Shown piece by piece: positions 49,342 through 59,180 of a stretch of 64,000 nucleotides of DNA (positions are counted from its first letter, which is position 1; each line of letters starts with the position of its first letter). Source of the stretch: Stentor roeselii (taxonomy: Eukaryota > Ciliophora > Heterotrichea > Heterotrichida > Stentoridae). The position numbers were made by a program, and so were the translations under genes. The notes below the pieces were generated by a model. The model was given only the letters and a program-made list of their open reading frames with translations, was not told where the DNA came from and searched no databases. The stretch covers positions 1 through 64,000 of the forward strand of contig RSEH01000006.1 in assembly GCA_006503475.1 (NCBI GenBank). Reading direction: 5' to 3'.

Positions 49342-50010
49342 CTACAAGTAATACTGTTCAATATGAACAAAATCACTGCTAAAGCTATCATAAGTATTCC
49401 CAAAGTCCTTCCTGTTATTCCTCCTCTCCCATTTCCCAAGTGCAGGCTCAGGTCGACTAACAGCAGTCATTCTTCCAGTTTGTCTCTGACTCGAGGTATT
49501 TTTTTCCCTTTTGACCTTTTCCCAACTTCTAAGATTCTCAACAATTCCGATAGTTTTAAACGAGTTCTTCTTTAAAAAATTCGCAGAATTTTTCATAGGT
49601 GAGACATTTCTCGAGTTCTTTTTATTGATATCTCTGAAACTATTGATATTTTCGACTTTCTTCACAACTTCCTCACCGAGAGGAACGTTTGGAAACCTTG
49701 AAGTGCAAAACCTGGAATTTGAAACGATTCTCTTTTCACCCTTCGCTGATTTTGAGATCTGTGAAAAAAGAGGTCGGTTGAAAATTTTCGCTTTTTCATA
49801 AGCGCAGAACCTGTTTTCGATGTAATGATTTGAAGATACTGGGCGGATTTCTGATGGAGTTTCATTCAAAAGGTCCTCTTCTTGAGTCTTTTTTAAGGTT
49901 TTTCGTGAAAAGTAATAAAAATCAGGGAGTTGATGGAAGTTCAGAGGATCTTTACGACTTGCTGGGATTGAAATGTTCGCCATTTCGGATAAAGTGAACT
50001 CATTTCTCAT
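49342..50010 (-). CDS. Basic protein, unknown
   Basis: A 222-residue frame from ATG 50008-50010. It is rich in K, R, N and S with no clear domain. The ATG lies only 5 nt after the stop of the upstream same-strand gene. Toward the end, another frame encodes a hydrophobic stretch, but no 15- or 16-nt GT...AG intron links them, so the annotated end is kept. Confidence 0.55.
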   Translation of the reverse strand: MRNEFTLSEMANISIPASRKDPLNFHQLPDFYYFSRKTLKKTQEEDLLNETPSEIRPVSSNHYIENRFCAYEKAKIFNRPLFSQISKSAKGEKRIVSNSRFCTSRFPNVPLGEEVVKKVENINSFRDINKKNSRNVSPMKNSANFLKKNSFKTIGIVENLRSWEKVKREKNTSSQRQTGRMTAVSRPEPALGKWERRNNRKDFGNTYDSFSSDFVHIEQYYL

Positions 50011-50015
50011 TATTA

Positions 50016-51308
50016 CTAATTTAAAGAAGGGAAACCTTCGAGAAGTTTTATCATTGCAAGATTTTCGGACATCTTCTTGTTCTCGGATTGCAGGCGAAAG
50101 TAACTTTGCTCATATAATTCGATCAACTGAAGAGCCTCTGACTTAAAAAACTTAAAAGTATGGATTAAAAGATCTGCTGATTCTTTTTTAGAGAGAGCGA
50201 ACTTACAGTCTTTGAGGTAGTTTGCTATCAGATTTTTATCTTGTTTGAGCGATTTTAATTGGGATAATTCCGAAGATATTTCTTGGAAGACCATCAAGTT
50301 TTCGAATTGACGATTAGTTTCATATTCTTTTAATGACTTTAATCGACTTTTTAGGGTTAGTTCGAGCTCTGCTAGTTCTGTTTCTTTGCATTTGTTGGTA
50401 CCCGTTATCTGGTGAACCTGAGACTTAAGGTCTTCTAAAATAGAAAATACAACCTCTTGAGGGGTTTTTTCTTTCAGTCTTTCGTTGATCATCTCACAAA
50501 ACTTATTAAAACTTCTAAAATATGAAAATTTTTCATTAGCTGCCGTCTCAGGCACCTTAATCCTCAAGGTACTCAAACCATTTTCATACAACAATCCTTG
50601 ATTTTTCTTTAAAGTTTTATTTTTTTCGTTGAAATTCATGTTTTTATCATCAAAATTTCGACTTTTATTGATTTTTACCTGATTTTCAAGAGATCTTAAT
50701 TTTTCTTGATTAACCTTCGCAATATTTATTAAACTTTCTTTTTCTTCTTTAAAAATTTTGAAGGTTTTTTCCAGTTCTTGACTTTTTCGATAATATTTTT
50801 GTTTTTCTATTTTTATTTGTCTTTTTAGTTCCATTAAAGAATTCATTTCTTGTTCGAAAGCAGCAAGTTGTTCAGTCGAGATTAAACTTTGAGGTACTTT
50901 TGGGTTATCTTCAGCCATACCTTCCATTTTTAAGTACTCTTTATTCATTTCACAAATGAATTCGAAACTGTTGAATAGGAAATTGTCGACCTGTCGAGAT
51001 GAAGATATTTTAGATGATGTTGAAACTTCACCTGCTGTTGAATATGGATGCTCGAAAAGAGAGAAAATTGTTTCTTTGGATGGTTTAAAGTTTGAAAGAG
51101 TTACTGTTAGTTCGATGATTTGAGAGCGGTAGTCCTCCAATTTCATATAGAGACAATTTAAACTTTCTATTGATATGGTAGAGAATTTATGATGATGATG
51201 ATGACCATCTACAACAATCAACAAATTAGATAGATCCAGAGAATCATCGCTTAGACTTTTATCTAGTTTTTGTAAATTTACCGAAAAATTAATTTTAGGT
51301 GAATCCAT
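50016..51308 (-). CDS. Coiled-coil protein, unknown
   Basis: 430 residues from ATG 51306-51308. Residues 1-150 include VVDGHHHHHKF, a natural run of five histidines, and helices. Residues 150-260 and 300-420 are coiled coil (QIKIEKQKYYRKSQELEKTF, LKSLKEYETNRQFENLMVFQ). No catalytic motif is present. The stop is followed after 5 nt by the ATG of the next gene on the same strand. Confidence 0.65.
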   Translation of the reverse strand: MDSPKINFSVNLQKLDKSLSDDSLDLSNLLIVVDGHHHHHKFSTISIESLNCLYMKLEDYRSQIIELTVTLSNFKPSKETIFSLFEHPYSTAGEVSTSSKISSSRQVDNFLFNSFEFICEMNKEYLKMEGMAEDNPKVPQSLISTEQLAAFEQEMNSLMELKRQIKIEKQKYYRKSQELEKTFKIFKEEKESLINIAKVNQEKLRSLENQVKINKSRNFDDKNMNFNEKNKTLKKNQGLLYENGLSTLRIKVPETAANEKFSYFRSFNKFCEMINERLKEKTPQEVVFSILEDLKSQVHQITGTNKCKETELAELELTLKSRLKSLKEYETNRQFENLMVFQEISSELSQLKSLKQDKNLIANYLKDCKFALSKKESADLLIHTFKFFKSEALQLIELYEQSYFRLQSENKKMSENLAMIKLLEGFPSLN

Positions 51309-51511
51309 AATAATTATTATATAACAAATTATTAATCATAAATCTGACATAAATTAAACATTCTTTAAATACTTCTACAAAAGTTACCATCCAAATCCCA
51401 AATCCCTAATAATCCATCATTCATCCTATGCCCATACTTCCCTACTACTGAAACGTCATATCTTTTAAAACCACAGACCATCTCTAAAATCCAAATCATT
51501 TCCATAAAATC

Positions 51512-52633
51512 ATGTCAGAAACCTAGTAATCCCTACTCAGTGTCGAGATCGAAAGTTTAACCTGGCACAAAGACACGCACGGTTTATTTGACTACGACTC
51601 AACCTCTTACACAACCAACAAATTCTTAGTTTCCAGTTCAGGGAACCTGTGCAGAAGCAACGGGTCGATTTCATTTTTATCTCACCTGCCACTTCAAACT
51701 TCAGGTCCAGAGGAGTTTTTACTGTCAATAAAACGTAAAAGTGACCGTTTTCTTATCACCTCTCTAACAGATTCAGCTCCTGAACTGTGGAAAGCAATCA
51801 AGTATTCAACTACCAACGATGGACATATTCTGAATGAAGGGGATGAGTTGAAATTAGGGAGAATACGGCTGAAAGTGACAAAAATCTCTAAGGGGGCTGA
51901 GGAAAGTTTCAATCCGTTGACGGACCGATTGTTAGTGGAGGACATGTCAGAAAGAGACAAAGAGTCAACCTGCCGCATCTGCTGTTGCGAAGAAGAAGAC
52001 ACAGAAGATCCTCTAATAACCCCTTGCAAGTGCATAGGAAGTGTAAGATTCATCCACCTACGCTGCATCAAGAAGTGGTTAGAAAGTAAGATTAATTGTA
52101 GGTCCACCTCAAAAGTCCTAACCTACAACTGGTCTGACTTAAGTTGCGAGCTTTGCAAGACGATTTTGCCTCACAGCATAAAACACAACGGAAAGACCTT
52201 AGAGCTCATTTCCATAACCTTCCCCAAAGGCCCCCACATAGTCCTCGAAGAGCAGAAAGAAGAAGGTCAAAAAACTCTCTTCATGATCGACCTGTCCTCA
52301 AACTCCGCCGTCATCGGCCGAGGACACGACTGCGACATTCGACTGACAGACATAAGCGTAAGTCGAAAACATTCCAAGTTTTTCATGCAAAACGGAAGAT
52401 GCCTTGTGAAAGACCTGTCAAGTAAATTCGGTACTCTTTTATTTACCCAGAAGGAAATCATGCTGGAAAAAGAAAGAGTTGTCGGAATCCAAATCGGCAG
52501 AAACTTGTTTAAATTCAAGTGCAAGGTTAAAAGTAAGTGCTGGGTCTACTGCTGTGAATCGGATTCACCCACTGCTAGAGCCAACCCGCCTGAGACTGAC
52601 CCGCATTCGCCGATTTCATTTAGAACGAAGTAA
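51512..52633 (+). CDS. FHA and RING-CH (MARCH-type) protein
   Basis: 368 residues from two exons (51512-51525 and 51541-52633). The first exon is only 14 nt (MSET plus two bases) and needs a 15-nt intron to reach the long frame. Residues about 80-125 resemble an FHA-like beta sandwich (DGHILNEGDELKLGRIRLKV). Residues about 149-211 form a RING-CH zinc site: CRICCC, CKCIG, the IH-x2-C ligands and CELC, typical of membrane-associated E3 ligases, although no transmembrane segment is obvious here. Residues about 245-335 are a clear FHA domain (VIGRGHDCDIRL, SRKHSKF), which reads phosphothreonine. It is likely an E3 that finds phosphorylated targets. Confidence 0.85.
51526..51540 (+). other. 15-nt intron
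   Basis: GTAATCCCTACTCAG, phase 2, after a 14-nt first exon. Removing it avoids the in-frame TAA inside it. A is at position 10. Confidence 0.85.
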
Positions 52634-52641
52634 TAATATAA

Positions 52642-54966
52642 ATGGAAGAACTCAGTCATTATAAAGGCCTCAGGAATAAGTATTCGAAGGAACTTTCACA
52701 GACTTCTATTGAAGGGGGGATTGAAAGTCGCCCTCAAACAGCGGAAAAACATGTCACTTTTGACTTTTCTGAACAGATGAATATTCAGCAACTTAGAAAT
52801 TTAAGGGAATTGAAAGAAATCGAATTTGAAAGACTTTCTGTTCATAGCGGGAATGATGAGGAAATGGAGAAAAAGGAAAGGAAGGAAAAAAAGAAGAGGA
52901 AAAAGGAAAAAAAGGAAAGACGTGAAAGAAGGAGACTGAAAAAAGAGAGGAAAAGGAAAATTTATTTTGAAGTACTTTTGAAACCCGCCATTGAAATTGA
53001 GTGGTATCAGGCAAAAGAACCTTCTGAGGCTTCTTCAAGGCGAGGCAGTTACTTTAAACAAGGATCTAAACACTTGTCTAGTCATCACTCGCTTTATAGT
53101 GAAGGCTCGGTCTGCTCGAAAAAAAGTCTTGTGGAAGAAATCGAAGAAGCTTATCGAGAAGCTAAAAAATCTCTGGAAAATTCGTTTAAAGTTGATTTGG
53201 ATGTCGAAGCTAGAAGTGAAAAATCTTCTGTTCATAGTTCTAGAGAAAATCTTTCTAAGAGATCGAAAGAAGATAGATACTCGAAACATCTTTCACATGA
53301 GGAACACTCTTGTCATAGTCAAGAAGATTCGAAGGTTTCCAACAAAATCTCTAAAAATAGTGAAAGTTTCTCGAATCCTGTCAATGGACAAGGAAAAAAT
53401 GAAGAAATTTCAAGAAATTCTTCAAAAAACCAGCAAAACTTGGACTGCAATCTTTCTTTAAACTCAAACTTATCACGTCAAAGCCACCTGAAAGAAAACC
53501 CAAAAGTGACCGAAAACTCTTCCATAACAGAAAAATCTTTAAAAAGTAAGAAATCTTTTCAAGAAACACTCGAAAATCAACCTCAAATAAAAAAATCTTC
53601 AAAAATTCCAGATGAAAACCTTGAAAAGTTTACAAGTTACAACAAAAACCAGCTTTTTTCAAAAATCCTGGAAAAACCTTTAAACCAGGGAAATCAAGTT
53701 GAAAATTTTAATTCAGATGAAGAAGAAAAAGATTCAAAAGAGCCTTCTTTGAAGTCTTCAGTCGATTTCACAATTTCAGATCAGACCCCATTCCAAAGTG
53801 TGAAGTTTTCGCAAGACCCAAGCCAAGACTTCCAAAATTATTTCACAAAATTCAAAAAAGGAGTTTTTTTCCGTCTTTTATCGCCAATTATCCAGCATCT
53901 AGCAGAAGATGACCAGAAAGAGCCTCAAGACTTTTCCAGAAAAAACTGCTTTGAAGACTTTTCAGATCATTCCCCAAAAGGTTCTGAAAAACTAAAAAAA
54001 GCTGAAAATTTCGAAGACTTCGATTTCAGGACTTCAAGAAGTGAACCTTTTTTCCAAGCAAAGACTTCAAACTTGGAAATTCAAGAAAGTTTGAATTTTT
54101 CCATATCAAATCCGAAATTTCCAGAAAGTTTTGAATTTAACGAAATTTCAGTCTTGGAAAAACCTCAAATCGAGAACTTTCAAAAGTTTTTACAGGAAAA
54201 AGCCTCGATTTTCATCACTTCACTGGCGAGACTAGAAATTCGAATAACTGCTCTCAACGTTTGGAACAGTTTTTTTCTATTAAAGGATGAATATCAGTAT
54301 AAAAAAAGAAAAAATGAAAAAGTTAAACTCGCCCAGGCCACTTTTGAGTTCAACTTACTGCAAAAGGTGATTCAAGAGTGGAAAAATTGTGTAAAACATG
54401 AAAAAATTTTGGGATCTCGAAAGTTTTTACAGTTCGTTGATCGTTGGAACTTTGTAAAGCTTTATCAGAGTTTTGAAGGCCTTAAGTTTGTAACTCGTGC
54501 ACATAAAGAGTGGATTTCGCAAGTGAGAAAGAAGAGGATTTTAGCGAAAATGGGAAGAATTTTAAGGAATTGGGCACTTTTTGTTAGATTTCGAAAGGTA
54601 AAAACTCGAATTTTAATTAAAAAGGTGAAAAAATGTTTGGCTGGGTGGAAAAAAGTTGTGGAAATGAAGAGAGTTTTGAATAGAAAGGCATGTGTTCATT
54701 GGTATTTTAGGAAAATCTTCAAGAGCTTTATGGATTGGAATGACTTTATCGATAGAAGAAGGGAAAAGTGGGTTAAAAGGGTCAAGGCTGATAAAATGTT
54801 TTGTGAAAGAATTTATACGAAGGTCTTTCTCGGGTGGAAACATTGGAAAGCCTTGGAACAGACGAATTTTATTCCTTTGAGGATCTGTACGAAGACGGTT
54901 TTAGTGAAAAAGGATGGAAATTTGAGGGAAAAAAACTTACTTGATATAAAAATAATAAAGAATTAG
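52642..54966 (+). CDS. Sfi1-like tryptophan-repeat protein with low-complexity N-terminus
   Basis: 774 residues, ATG directly after AATATAA and 8 bp after the previous stop. Residues 70-115 are extremely K/E/R-rich. Residues 130-520 are serine, lysine and asparagine-rich and probably disordered. From about 540 to 740 there are repeated helices each ending in a tryptophan, as in NVWNSFFLLK, VIQEWKNCVK, RILRNWALFVRF, KKCLAGWKKVVE, IFKSFMDWNDFID and VFLGWKHWK. That spacing is like Sfi1 repeats, which bind centrin along basal-body and spindle-pole fibres. Stentor contracts through centrin-type myonemes, so a large centrin-binding scaffold would make sense. The repeats are visible; the role is inferred. 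Confidence 0.7.
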   Translation: MEELSHYKGLRNKYSKELSQTSIEGGIESRPQTAEKHVTFDFSEQMNIQQLRNLRELKEIEFERLSVHSGNDEEMEKKERKEKKKRKKEKKERRERRRLKKERKRKIYFEVLLKPAIEIEWYQAKEPSEASSRRGSYFKQGSKHLSSHHSLYSEGSVCSKKSLVEEIEEAYREAKKSLENSFKVDLDVEARSEKSSVHSSRENLSKRSKEDRYSKHLSHEEHSCHSQEDSKVSNKISKNSESFSNPVNGQGKNEEISRNSSKNQQNLDCNLSLNSNLSRQSHLKENPKVTENSSITEKSLKSKKSFQETLENQPQIKKSSKIPDENLEKFTSYNKNQLFSKILEKPLNQGNQVENFNSDEEEKDSKEPSLKSSVDFTISDQTPFQSVKFSQDPSQDFQNYFTKFKKGVFFRLLSPIIQHLAEDDQKEPQDFSRKNCFEDFSDHSPKGSEKLKKAENFEDFDFRTSRSEPFFQAKTSNLEIQESLNFSISNPKFPESFEFNEISVLEKPQIENFQKFLQEKASIFITSLARLEIRITALNVWNSFFLLKDEYQYKKRKNEKVKLAQATFEFNLLQKVIQEWKNCVKHEKILGSRKFLQFVDRWNFVKLYQSFEGLKFVTRAHKEWISQVRKKRILAKMGRILRNWALFVRFRKVKTRILIKKVKKCLAGWKKVVEMKRVLNRKACVHWYFRKIFKSFMDWNDFIDRRREKWVKRVKADKMFCERIYTKVFLGWKHWKALEQTNFIPLRICTKTVLVKKDGNLREKNLLDIKIIKN

Positions 54967-55963
54967 TTAACTGGCAGCATATTTACCCTTGTATCGTAAA
55001 GATTATCAGAAAATTTATCAGGTGCTTAGTTTGTTTCATAGGAAGTAGATTCGCTTGAAACCCCTTGTTGAAAAAACTTAAGATAAATTATTAGATTTAG
55101 CTTAATTAGTAAAAAAGAAAGATTTTTTCTTAAAATATGAAAATTCTTAAAATTGAAGAACAAATGACTGATGATTTTTAATTCATCAAGAAATCAAGGC
55201 ATGTCTTTATCGTTAGATGACTGAAACCACTTAGACCTCGTTGACTTTACAACAGGATTAAAATCAATGAATAACCATAAAACACTTATCAGACTATCTT
55301 CAAAAAGACTGATGAAAGTATCTGTAGTTTGAGAAATCTCATATTGTTCTATGGATTCATTGTTGAACTCATCTGAATTGATTAAATTTCATTAAGGCAT
55401 TCTTTTTTCTTGTTCAAGCTAAAGCAAATCATTTCCTTTCATAGACCCTTTTCACATTTAAGATTTCACCGTAGAAGACTCGTTAAATAGTTAGAAATAT
55501 TAACTTCATCACAAAATTTTTAATCTGAGATAAAATCATATTCCAAGTCCACCTTAATTGACTACATTTATATAAATCAAACTATAATTTTGATGAAAAC
55601 TGAGTATTAAAAATAATAAAGAAATCAAAGAGCTGCTTATCTTCTCTATCACAGCAAGATGCTCCTTATTTTAATCATAAAACTTAAAAATTCTACTCCT
55701 CACTTGAAATTCCCTACCCTATTGTTAAGAAAAAGTCTAGAAAGAAATTATTATAATTGAATCTAAATTCCCAAAACTTCTTTTTTATTCAAATGAAACT
55801 AAAAGAATCTCTACTAAAAATCAAAGTCAAATATCCATCCGATATTCATCATTTAACCTAAGACTAACTAACCCTAAACGAAAAAATAATTTTTAACTGT
55901 CCATTCCTCTAATTTCTTTAAATTTAGCTAATATAATTACCACTAGTTTACTCTTAATAATTC
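54967..55963. other. AT-rich intergenic interval
   Basis: About 1 kb with no supported gene. The 250 bp before the zinc-finger start is C-rich and G-poor on the plus strand, as at other gene starts here. Confidence 0.55.
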
Positions 55964-56404
55964 ATGGACAAATTTGCCTGCCCTATTCAAGACTGCCAAA
56001 AAGTATACAAATGCAAGTCAAACCTCACTCGTCATCTCCAAGCAATTCACGCTGAGAACAAAAGATATCAATGCGATATCTGTGAGAAAGTCCTGTCTTC
56101 CAGCCAGAATCTGAGAGAGCATAAGTTACTCCATTCAAAACTTTTGCCTTTCGTCTGTAAGGAAATTGGATGTGGGAAAAGATTCAGGCATGGAAGTCAG
56201 TTCTCAGCACATAAGCGAGTTCACAATTTCATTCACAGCCTTATGAATAATGTCGACAATCTCAAAACAAGCCTGGTCTTTGGGAAACAACTCGAGAAGA
56301 TCTTTTCATCGGAAATGAAAATCAATGAGATCTGTGGAGATCTAATGAAAATAAACGTGCCTAGGATTCAAGATCCTCAGGAATTTAAGCTTCCAGCTTT
56401 ATAA
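55964..56404 (+). CDS. C2H2 zinc-finger protein, copy 1
   Basis: 146 residues with three adjacent C2H2 fingers in residues 5-87: CPIQDC...HLQAIH (C-x4-C, H-x4-H), CDIC...HKLLH (C-x2-C) and CKEIGC...HKRVH (C-x4-C). The mixed spacing resembles TFIIIA-type DNA-binding fingers. The linker after the fingers is variable and the end is QEFKLPAL. Two paralogues of exactly the same length follow at 59181 and 61717. It is probably a sequence-specific DNA- or RNA-binding regulator. Confidence 0.93.
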   Translation: MDKFACPIQDCQKVYKCKSNLTRHLQAIHAENKRYQCDICEKVLSSSQNLREHKLLHSKLLPFVCKEIGCGKRFRHGSQFSAHKRVHNFIHSLMNNVDNLKTSLVFGKQLEKIFSSEMKINEICGDLMKINVPRIQDPQEFKLPAL

Positions 56405-57450
56405 GTCTTAGTAAAATCAAGATTTTATTAAAGGGTAGATATCATCACCTGGGAGTGACATTTAAATAACCATTCAATATGAAGGATTAGCTTTAAATTC
56501 CAAAAAATTACAAAAATCTTACAAGTTTGGATTCCTACCCTCAAGAAAAGTTTTATCTCCTGATGACAATCTTGTCTTCATGAAACAAACCTCAAGTTGT
56601 TTTTTTTTAAATTTTTTTTTAGTATTATAAGATAATTCATACTTACTACCTTGAGTTTTTATATTTAAAACTCTTTGGAATGTTTTCGCTCGTACAAACG
56701 AGTTTTTTTTGAGAAATAAATAATTCTAAAGAAAATGCAAATCAGCTCAGACCTTTCTAAGATTAAATTTTTTCATTTTGAAGACTCGATACTAGGACAA
56801 CAACTGGTTTTCGTCTGCATTAATCTTTTCAGGAACGTGATGATGACTCCATTTATAAACCAATAATGAATTATCGACTAAGGTTTAAATGTACAAAGTT
56901 TTAAAAGATAGGAATTAGTTTCAATAAAGGCTTTTCAAAATGCGTTCGAGATGCTTCTGAAATGAGAACTAGCCCAAATAGCCCCTTTTAGTATTTTCTA
57001 GAATAACCGAAAATGATCCCTTTAAAATGGAATTAGTATAATTTTATAAACAATTCCACAAAAAAGTTAAAACCTTACGAATTAAATCATAAAATAAAAA
57101 GTCTCTTCATAAACTTTAAGCCAAACTCCCTCTAAATATTTCTGAATGTTCTTTCCTAAAAAACAAATCCTTGAATCCTTTAAGAAAAAAATCTTCGAAT
57201 TTATTGAAAACAAGCCCATCCTTATCACCATATGAATTAAACGACCAAGGTCTTAAGTCCATACTATGAAAAAAAAAGGAACTCTTAAGACCAAAACTGA
57301 TTTTACTGATCCAGGCCAGGGATTTACATAATAAGTCTAAGAACAAACCTGAATTTTCTACGATTTTAATTCTTTTTTTAAAATTTTCCCAAATTCACTC
57401 AAATATTCACAAAATTATTCAGATTTCAAGCACCTTAGTCCATATAAATT
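56405..57450. other. AT-rich intergenic interval
   Basis: About 1 kb. A minus-strand frame at 57116-57346 looks protein-like but has no ATG near its start (it opens at TTG), and no 15-nt intron rescues it, so it is not called. Confidence 0.5.
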
Positions 57451-58134
57451 ATGGGAAGTGCCTGTTCCTGCTACCTTTCTTACAAGCAATCCGACCTTTT
57501 AAGACAAGAGCTAAGCTCAAAGCCCTTCAACGCAACCTTAATCGGTAAGTCGCCACTAGAAGAAGCATTTATAGACTTCAACACTTCTCTTCATTTGACA
57601 AACTTTTCCATTTCCTTCCTGAAATCAAAGCCAGAAAGTGCTTTTTCGACATTGAAAGTTCCGAAGTCATGTGACAAGATCCAAGTTTACAGCCAGTCTT
57701 CTCTTCCCAAGACTTTTCCTGAAGAGGTACTTTTTGAAGGTGAACTCGAAAAATTCAAGCCGAATTCATCATCTTCATATGTGTCTCGATGGTGTCGAGT
57801 TACTTCGAATGTCTTTTCTTATTACAAGAACAGATGGTCTACTTTTCAGTCACCTCTTTACCATGTTACTCTTGCCATGGTCTCCAGGGTGAGGGTCATT
57901 GAGAATAGGATACAAAAGAATAATCCAGAGTCTTTTGAATTCGAATTGGTTTTAGTTGAAGATGAAGAACTGGTTAAGAGGTCGAGAAATACGACTCGTG
58001 ATGTGTCAAGTCCTTGTTTTTTTGATGAGGAAATATTGGTTGGCACTAAGAAACTTGTCTTCGGGACTAAAGATTTTCTGGTCTTTCAAGCTTGGCTTAA
58101 GGTTTTGAAGGGATTGATTAAGAATGAGGGTTAA
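57451..58134 (+). CDS. PH-domain protein with lipidated N-terminus
   Basis: 227 residues. MGSACSCYL fits myristoylation at Gly2 and palmitoylation at Cys5 and Cys7. Residues about 95-225 form a pleckstrin-homology domain: EGELEKFKPN, then WCRVTSNVFSYYKN, PLYHVTLAMVSRV and the C-terminal helix FQAWLKVLKGLIKN. PH domains bind phosphoinositides or proteins at membranes. With dual lipidation and a PH domain it is almost surely membrane-bound. It sits between two zinc-finger paralogues. Confidence 0.82.
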   Translation: MGSACSCYLSYKQSDLLRQELSSKPFNATLIGKSPLEEAFIDFNTSLHLTNFSISFLKSKPESAFSTLKVPKSCDKIQVYSQSSLPKTFPEEVLFEGELEKFKPNSSSSYVSRWCRVTSNVFSYYKNRWSTFQSPLYHVTLAMVSRVRVIENRIQKNNPESFEFELVLVEDEELVKRSRNTTRDVSSPCFFDEEILVGTKKLVFGTKDFLVFQAWLKVLKGLIKNEG

Positions 58135-59180
58135 TTAATGTATTTTGATTTGAGATTTAGCTGAAGGAAGAGGTTGAATATTACCTCAAATAGAATTTTA
58201 GGAAAATGGTTTAAGAATTAAGGCTTTCATTTGATTGAATTTAGTTTGTTTATAAATTGTGCTTGGGATTGATTTATTCAGTTTAATAATAATGTGTTTA
58301 TTTTTTAGAAGTTATAGTCTTTAGATGGTGAGTAGAATTAAAATTATTTAATATTTTATCTGGGAAAATGATGGTCAATATAGATTAATTCAGTTTAAAT
58401 TAATGATATTTTCATAATTTTTAATATACTAATGTTGGAATCTTGTGAAAAGTTTGAAAATAAGTATTGAAATGAATAAGTGAGAACCTCATAGCTTTCT
58501 GTTTCAAACTTTTTGTTGGGATCAATATGAAAAAAATTGATAGTTTATAATTTTTATCACAGACGTCAATTCTCACTTTAAAAATATAGAGTCTTATATT
58601 TTAATTTTAAGAATTTAATTAGTTCAACAAGTTCTTCTATTGAGCATCAAAAATTTTTACTGTCTTTTGAAGAATTGAAATAATATTAGATATAAAAGAG
58701 TTATTATAGATTAAATACTTATGACGACTTTAAAAATAATAATTAAACAATGTTTATTAGGGTTCATTCAATTTAAATTTCTGAAAATTAGTATTTATTG
58801 AAAAATGAATATCATCACTTATATCCCAAAACATAAAAATCGCTAAAACAACCAATAAATAGCAACTCTAATAATTTCAAACAATTCTAACTTCATACTG
58901 GTAGCCATATATAGAAAACCAATAACTCCCAAACATCGTTCATTATCTTCAAAAGTTCTCAACCTTGCTCTCTAATTTCTTAGATTACACCAAAAATCGT
59001 CCAAACTAGCTCAAAATTAAAATTTTCAAACATTTTTAAATTCCCATAAATTTGACCTTTTGTAAAAAACCGAAAAAAGATAAATCATTTCTCTATAAAT
59101 CCCAATTTTAATCTTTTAACCTAACTAATTTAATTTCATTATAATTTACTAAAAATACCTCGATTTTCATCTAATAATCT
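58135..59180. other. AT-rich intergenic interval
   Basis: About 1 kb with nothing I can support. The last 350 bp before the zinc-finger start is C-rich and G-poor on the plus strand. Confidence 0.55.

Noticed and set aside
49218-49439. Minus-strand frame encoding a hydrophobic stretch that could be a tail anchor for the 49342-50010 protein
   Set aside because: The frame change would need a 16-nt intron, and no GT...AG pair of that length is present. The frame also runs into the convergent coding region.
57116-57346. Minus-strand frame with protein-like composition
   Set aside because: It opens at TTG with no upstream ATG, and no 15- or 16-nt GT...AG intron connects it to one. The only internal ATG leaves under 50 codons.
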